Shown here: positions 6,275 to 9,001 of the stretch, in pieces
Layout of the letters: each line of letters starts with the position of its first letter
How positions within the stretch are numbered: the stretch's first letter is position 1
Assembly (NCBI GenBank): GCA_001798105.1
Contig: MGRI01000098.1
Location: forward strand, 7,234 to 16,234
DNA from: Deltaproteobacteria bacterium RIFCSPHIGHO2_02_FULL_40_11
GTDB lineage: Bacteria > Bdellovibrionota > JACOXK01 > 2-02-FULL-40-11
DNA: 9,001 nucleotides
Direction of reading: 5' to 3'
Position numbers and translations under genes: made by a program
Notes under the pieces: generated by a model
What the model was told of the DNA's origin: nothing
Databases searched by the model: none
What the model saw: only the letters and a program-made list of their open reading frames with translations

Positions 6275-7306
6275 ATGTATGCTGTATGGAGAGATTTAAT
6301 TCGACCAAAACAAGTTCTTGCACAAGAGTCAAAGGAGACAAAAAACTTTGGTAAGTTTGAAATACGTCCTTTGGAAAGAGGATATGGAATCACACTTGGA
6401 AATTCTTTAAGACGTGTGCTTTTGTCATCCCTTTCAGGGGTGGCGATTACCTCAGTTCGATTTGAGGGTGTTTTACATGAATTTACAACCATTCCTGATG
6501 TTACAGAGGATGTTACAGATATTATTTTAAACTTAAAAGAAGTTCGCTTTCGAATGGATGGCGCAGATGAAAAAACACTGCGTATTGAAAAAGAAGGTGA
6601 AGGAGAAATAACCGCTCAAGACATTCAAACAGATGGAATTGTTGAAGTCTTAAATCCGACGCACCATATTGCAACTTTGGGTAAAGGTGGAAAATTCAAT
6701 GTGCTTGTGACTGTAAAGCGTGGCAGAGGCTATGTAAAAGCGGAACAAAATAAGTCTGCAGATGATCCGATTGGGTCCATTGCAGTGGACGCATTATTTT
6801 CACCTGTAAAGAAAGTAAATTACAATGTTACAAATGCTCGTGTAGGACAAATGACAGACTATGATGCATTAACCTTAGAAGTTTGGACAGATGGTGCCAT
6901 TACAGCCCGAGATGCTGTCGCTGTAAGCTCTAAAATCTTAAAAGATCAACTTCAAGTATTTATCAATTTTGATGAAATTGAAGAAACAGAGGAAGTAGCA
7001 CAGGAAGCGTATCAACAAGAAGGCCAGATCAATGAAAATCTGTATAAGACCGTCGAAGAATTAGAGCTATCTGTGCGTTCTGCAAATTGTCTAAAAAATG
7101 CAGATATTCAGTTGATTGGTGAATTGATTCAAAAAACAGAAAATGAAATGCTTCGTACGAAGAACTTTGGGCGAAAATCATTGAATGAGATTAAGGAAAT
7201 TCTTGCACAAATGGGATTGAGCTTGGGGATGAGAATAGAAGGATTCCCAGACGAACGTTTCTTAAAGAAACTGAAAGAGAAAAAAGGAGAAGGCGCGCTA
7301 CACTAA
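6275..7306 (+). CDS. rpoA: RNA polymerase alpha subunit
   Basis: Alpha dimerises to start RNA polymerase assembly and its C-terminal domain binds UP elements and activators. The 343-residue product has the N-terminal domain (R-P-L-E-R-G-Y-G-I-T-L-G-N-S-L-R-R-V-L-L at 31-50; H-E-F-T-T-I at 69-74), a flexible acidic linker around 233-258 rich in Glu and Gln, and the C-terminal domain from about 260. The DNA-binding residues of that domain are conserved: V-R-S-A-N-C-L-K with R268 and N271, and F-G-R-K-S-L at 298-303. After the usual G-M-R end the protein runs on for about 23 residues, Lys- and Glu-rich. It stands between rpsD and rplQ as in most bacteria. Confidence 0.97.
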   Translation: MYAVWRDLIRPKQVLAQESKETKNFGKFEIRPLERGYGITLGNSLRRVLLSSLSGVAITSVRFEGVLHEFTTIPDVTEDVTDIILNLKEVRFRMDGADEKTLRIEKEGEGEITAQDIQTDGIVEVLNPTHHIATLGKGGKFNVLVTVKRGRGYVKAEQNKSADDPIGSIAVDALFSPVKKVNYNVTNARVGQMTDYDALTLEVWTDGAITARDAVAVSSKILKDQLQVFINFDEIEETEEVAQEAYQQEGQINENLYKTVEELELSVRSANCLKNADIQLIGELIQKTENEMLRTKNFGRKSLNEIKEILAQMGLSLGMRIEGFPDERFLKKLKEKKGEGALH

Positions 7307-7349
7307 CGATTGAGAACGACGTATCTTCTAAAACTGAGGCCTTACATAT

Positions 7350-7967
7350 ATGAGACATCAAAAACTACGAGGAAAATTAGGAGCTAATCCCTCCCATCGT
7401 AAAGCAAAGTTACGAAATTTATTAACGGCCCTTTTGAAGCATGAACGGATTCAAACAACCCAGACCAAAGCAAAACAATTGAAACGTTTTGCAGACCCCA
7501 TTATTTCTTTGGGAAAAAGAGCGGACTTGCATGCGAAGCGTTTGGTTCGACAAACTGTTTTTGAAAGAGATGCTTTTCAAAAACTTTTTGAAGTGTATGG
7601 GCCAAGATTTAAAAATCGGAATGGTGGTTTTACGCGAATTTATCATTTGGGAAATCGAAAAGGGGATGGCGCAGCTTTAAGTTTGATTGAAATTTTACCA
7701 GATCCTTCGAAAGAAAAAGAACCACGAATTATAAAAACGCGAAAACCCAAAACAGAAGAAGAGCAGCTTGAGGCAGAAAAAAAGGCAAAAAGTAAAAAAG
7801 AAGCCAAAAAAGAAGATAAACATAATCAAAAAAGTGAAGTGAGAGCAAAACAAGAATCTAGAAAAGCAAGACAAGCTGAAGATGTTATCCATTCCCATAA
7901 ATCACAAGGTCGAAAAACAGATTTGGGAACAGGGCGTTCCAAAGGAACCAAAAAGGGGTTGTCCTGA
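7350..7967 (+). CDS. rplQ: 50S ribosomal protein L17 with long charged C-terminal tail
   Basis: L17 is a large-subunit protein near the peptide exit tunnel opening. The core, residues 1-117, is typical: M-R-H-Q-K-L-R-G-K-L-G, H-R-K-A-K-L-R-N-L, the R-I-Q-T-T-Q-T-K-A-K block, the G-G-F-T-R-I-Y segment and a closing S-L-I-E-I-L. Residues 118-205 are an added tail dominated by Lys, Glu, Gln, Arg and Ser, including a stretch near 135-160 that could form a charged helix, then a Gly/Lys/Ser-rich end. The usual protein is about 115-130 residues, though tailed forms exist. The tail is in frame with no interruption, and rpoA ends 43 bases before. GAGG at 7336-7339 is a modest ribosome-binding site. 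Confidence 0.95.
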   Translation: MRHQKLRGKLGANPSHRKAKLRNLLTALLKHERIQTTQTKAKQLKRFADPIISLGKRADLHAKRLVRQTVFERDAFQKLFEVYGPRFKNRNGGFTRIYHLGNRKGDGAALSLIEILPDPSKEKEPRIIKTRKPKTEEEQLEAEKKAKSKKEAKKEDKHNQKSEVRAKQESRKARQAEDVIHSHKSQGRKTDLGTGRSKGTKKGLS

Positions 7968-7994
7968 TCCCACGCCTCTTCTTCGGCACCACTT

Positions 7995-8014
7995 AAAAAT
8001 AGAGCCTATTTTTT
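7995..8014 (+). terminator. Small hairpin with T tract after rplQ
   Basis: AAAAATAG (7995-8002) and CTATTTTT (8006-8013) form a perfect 8-base inverted repeat around a 3-base loop, with one more T after it. The stem is AT-rich and the T run is part of it, so on its own it is a weak terminator candidate. Its place 27 bases after the rplQ stop fits a first termination or 3'-end processing point. Confidence 0.45.
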
Positions 8015-8053
8015 AATCACATTGTTCAAGGTTTTGACATTTTTATATTTTTT

Positions 8054-8099
8054 TTAAAAAAAGACCTTCAAACTGCTTGAAATTATTGTCTTTTTTTAA
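8054..8099. terminator. Probable bidirectional intrinsic terminator
   Basis: TTAAAAAAAGAC (8054-8065) is the exact reverse complement of GTCTTTTTTTAA (8088-8099), a 12-base perfect repeat. Inside it TTCAA (8067-8071) and TTGAA (8077-8081) form a second 5-base stem around a 5-base loop. The A tract on one side and the T tract on the other mean both strands would give a hairpin with a U run. It most likely ends the alpha operon and shields carD. Termination strength cannot be judged, because the stem has few GC pairs. Confidence 0.6.
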
Positions 8100-8101
8100 C
8101 G

Positions 8102-8114
8102 GTGCCTTTGGCAC
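8102..8114. repeat. Short GC-rich inverted repeat before the carD promoter
   Basis: GTGCC and GGCAC flank a TTT loop, five bases before the proposed -35 of carD. Two more pairs (AC and GT) could form if G8101 bulges out. No T run follows on either strand, so it is not a classic terminator; it could be an operator or simply part of the terminator region. Confidence 0.4.
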
Positions 8115-8119
8115 GTAAA

Positions 8120-8148
8120 TTGCTATTTACAACGCAATGTGTTATAAA
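8120..8148 (+). promoter_or_regulatory. Likely carD promoter
   Basis: TTGCTA (8120-8125) and TATAAA (8143-8148) are spaced by 17 bases, a good sigma-70-type arrangement with two mismatches in the -35 and one in the -10. The predicted start near 8155 leaves a leader of about 16 bases that contains the AGGGGG ribosome-binding site. An inverted pair ATTGC (8119-8123) and GCAAT (8134-8138) overlaps the -35 and spacer. Confidence 0.5.
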
Positions 8149-8170
8149 GCCTGATCTAGGGGGATAAAAT

Positions 8171-8689
8171 ATGGCATCATTTAACATTGGCGATCACGCT
8201 GTATACCCAGCCCATGGGGTCGGTGTGGTACAGTCGATTGAAACAAAAGAAATTTCTGGAAAAAAGCAGTCTTTTTATATTTTAAAGATATTGGATAATG
8301 AAATGACCGTTATGGTTCCAACAGATAACGTAGAATCTGTGGGGCTTCGCGAGGTTATTCCGCGTAGACAAGTGGATGATATTTTTAAGATTTTAAGAAA
8401 ACGTAAAGTAAAATTAGACCATCAAACTTGGAATCGTAGATATCGAGAATATATGGAAAAAATTAAAACAGGATCGGTGCATGAAATTGCAGCTGTTTTA
8501 AGGGATTTATTCTTATTGCGCGTTGAAAAAGATCTTTCCTTTGGGGAACGAAAAATGCTTGATACGGCTCGCAGTCTTTTGGTCAAAGAACTTTCTTTAG
8601 CAAGAAAAGTTAAAGAAGAAACCATTGAAAAAGAAATTCATAAAATTTTTGGGAAAAAAGCAGCCAAGATTGTTCTTCCAGCCGCCTAA
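8171..8689 (+). CDS. CarD/CdnL-family RNA polymerase-binding regulator
   Basis: CarD/CdnL proteins bind the RNA polymerase beta subunit and stabilise the open promoter complex, notably at rRNA promoters in mycobacteria and myxobacteria. The 172-residue product has the N-terminal RNA polymerase-interaction domain (about 1-60): F-N-I-G-D-H-A-V-Y-P-A-H-G-V-G-V, then E-I-S-G-K, F-Y-I-L-K-I and M-V-P-T-D-N with V-G-L-R. The helical C-terminal domain follows, with W87 in W-N-R-R-Y-R-E-Y at the place of the conserved tryptophan that contacts promoter DNA in CarD/CdnL. Length is close to the roughly 160-165 of characterised members. AGGGGG (8158-8163) sits 7 bases before the ATG. It has its own promoter and is followed after 19 bases by ispD. 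Confidence 0.92.
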   Translation: MASFNIGDHAVYPAHGVGVVQSIETKEISGKKQSFYILKILDNEMTVMVPTDNVESVGLREVIPRRQVDDIFKILRKRKVKLDHQTWNRRYREYMEKIKTGSVHEIAAVLRDLFLLRVEKDLSFGERKMLDTARSLLVKELSLARKVKEETIEKEIHKIFGKKAAKIVLPAA

Positions 8690-8708
8690 ATTTTTGTGAC
8701 CCTTACCG

Positions 8709-9001
8709 ATGGCTTCCATTGCAGTCATAGTCTGTGCAGGTCAGGGAACACGGTTCCAATCTTCGAATGGCCTTTTAAAACAATTTCAAAAATTAGAGAG
8801 TAAGCCCCTTTGGGTGCATACCGCTAAAGCTTTTCAAGAAAGTGCTTTGATTGATAAAATTCTTTTGGTTTTTCCAAGAGAACATGTTCTAGAGATTCAA
8901 AAACAACTTTCTGTGTATGGTCTTTCAAAAGTTCTGAGCGTTATTCAAGGGGGGCAGCAGCGGCAAGATTCTGTTTATGAAGGGCTCTCTTGGATTAAAA
9001 A
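8709..9001 (+). CDS. ispD: 2-C-methyl-D-erythritol 4-phosphate cytidylyltransferase, N-terminal part
   Basis: IspD makes CDP-methylerythritol from MEP and CTP in the non-mevalonate isoprenoid pathway. Only the first 97 codons are in the window. They show the nucleotide-binding start I-V-C-A-G-Q-G-T-R (residues 7-15) with R15, then K24 in L-L-K-Q-F, matching the catalytic Arg and Lys of the family, and the diagnostic G-G-Q-Q-R-Q-D-S-V-Y-E-G-L at 81-93. The usual Pro before Lys is Leu here. No Shine-Dalgarno site precedes ATG 8709 (the upstream bases are GTGACCCTTACCG), so translation may depend on carD. A fusion to IspF beyond the edge cannot be excluded. Confidence 0.92.
   Translation, partial: MASIAVIVCAGQGTRFQSSNGLLKQFQKLESKPLWVHTAKAFQESALIDKILLVFPREHVLEIQKQLSVYGLSKVLSVIQGGQQRQDSVYEGLSWIK

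Larger units (their letters stand above)
7968..8170. other. Non-coding gap between the alpha operon and carD
   Basis: This 203-base stretch is the longest without a gene in the window. It is very AT-rich and holds, in order, a small AT hairpin (7995-8013), a large A-tract/T-tract hairpin (8054-8099), a short GC-rich hairpin (8102-8114) and a likely carD promoter (8120-8148). I see no open frame or RNA gene in it. Confidence 0.85.

Noticed and set aside
8034..8058. TTGACA at 8034-8039 as a carD promoter -35
   Set aside because: The nearest -10-like boxes are at wrong distances (TATATT after 4 bases, TTTAAA after 13), and the large terminator hairpin lies between it and carD.
8102..8114. GTGCC/GGCAC hairpin as a third intrinsic terminator
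   Set aside because: Neither strand has a T run after the hairpin in the direction of transcription; the T run at 8091-8097 lies before it.
1..9001. A previously undescribed system, mobile element, CRISPR array or transferred island
   Set aside because: Every long frame on the + strand is a recognised housekeeping gene in conserved order. I see no transposase, integrase, direct-repeat array, tRNA or change in base composition.

Overview
This window is a near-complete 3' part of the bacterial spc ribosomal-protein operon, followed by the alpha (rpoA) operon and then the start of a carD-ispD unit. All genes are on the + strand. The order is rplF (3' end), rplR, rpsE, rpmD, rplO, secY, adk, map, infA, rpmJ, rpsM, rpsK, rpsD, rpoA, rplQ, then a 203-base gap, carD and ispD (5' part). 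The DNA is AT-rich by eye. The gene order, the adk-map-infA insert between secY and rpmJ, a CarD/CdnL-type regulator next to ispD, and a SecY resembling deltaproteobacterial ones suggest a Gram-negative, Deltaproteobacteria-like lineage (Desulfobacterota, Bdellovibrionota or a related candidate group). This placement is an inference from protein character and synteny, not a database result.

Positions 1-4561 hold the spc block. The genes are tightly packed, with start/stop overlaps at rplF/rplR, rpsE/rpmD, rpmD/rplO, rplO/secY and adk/map, so translation is probably coupled. The main anomaly is secY. Its conserved sequence runs in one frame to position 2699 and continues in the -1 frame to 2944, which looks like a single missing base. 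The two pieces join into a normal-length SecY of about 435 residues.

Positions 4562-7967 hold the alpha block. A promoter with perfect sigma-70 consensus hexamers (TTGACA, 16 bases, TATAAT) lies between infA and rpmJ and probably boosts rpmJ-rpsM-rpsK-rpsD-rpoA-rplQ. Two ribosomal proteins carry unusual tails: S11 has an acidic N-terminal extension of about 30 residues, and L17 has a highly charged C-terminal tail of about 88 residues.

Positions 7968-8170 are non-coding. They contain one small and one large A-tract/T-tract hairpin, the larger looking like a bidirectional terminator, then a short GC-rich hairpin and a probable carD promoter. From 8171 on, carD (an RNA polymerase-binding regulator) and ispD (MEP isoprenoid pathway) begin a new transcription unit that runs off the window.

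Together the genes build ribosomal proteins, the core transcription subunit, the protein-export channel and basic housekeeping enzymes. I found no sign of mobile elements, CRISPR, defence genes or an undescribed multi-gene system. The points worth a second look are the secY frameshift, the protein tails and the regulatory DNA.
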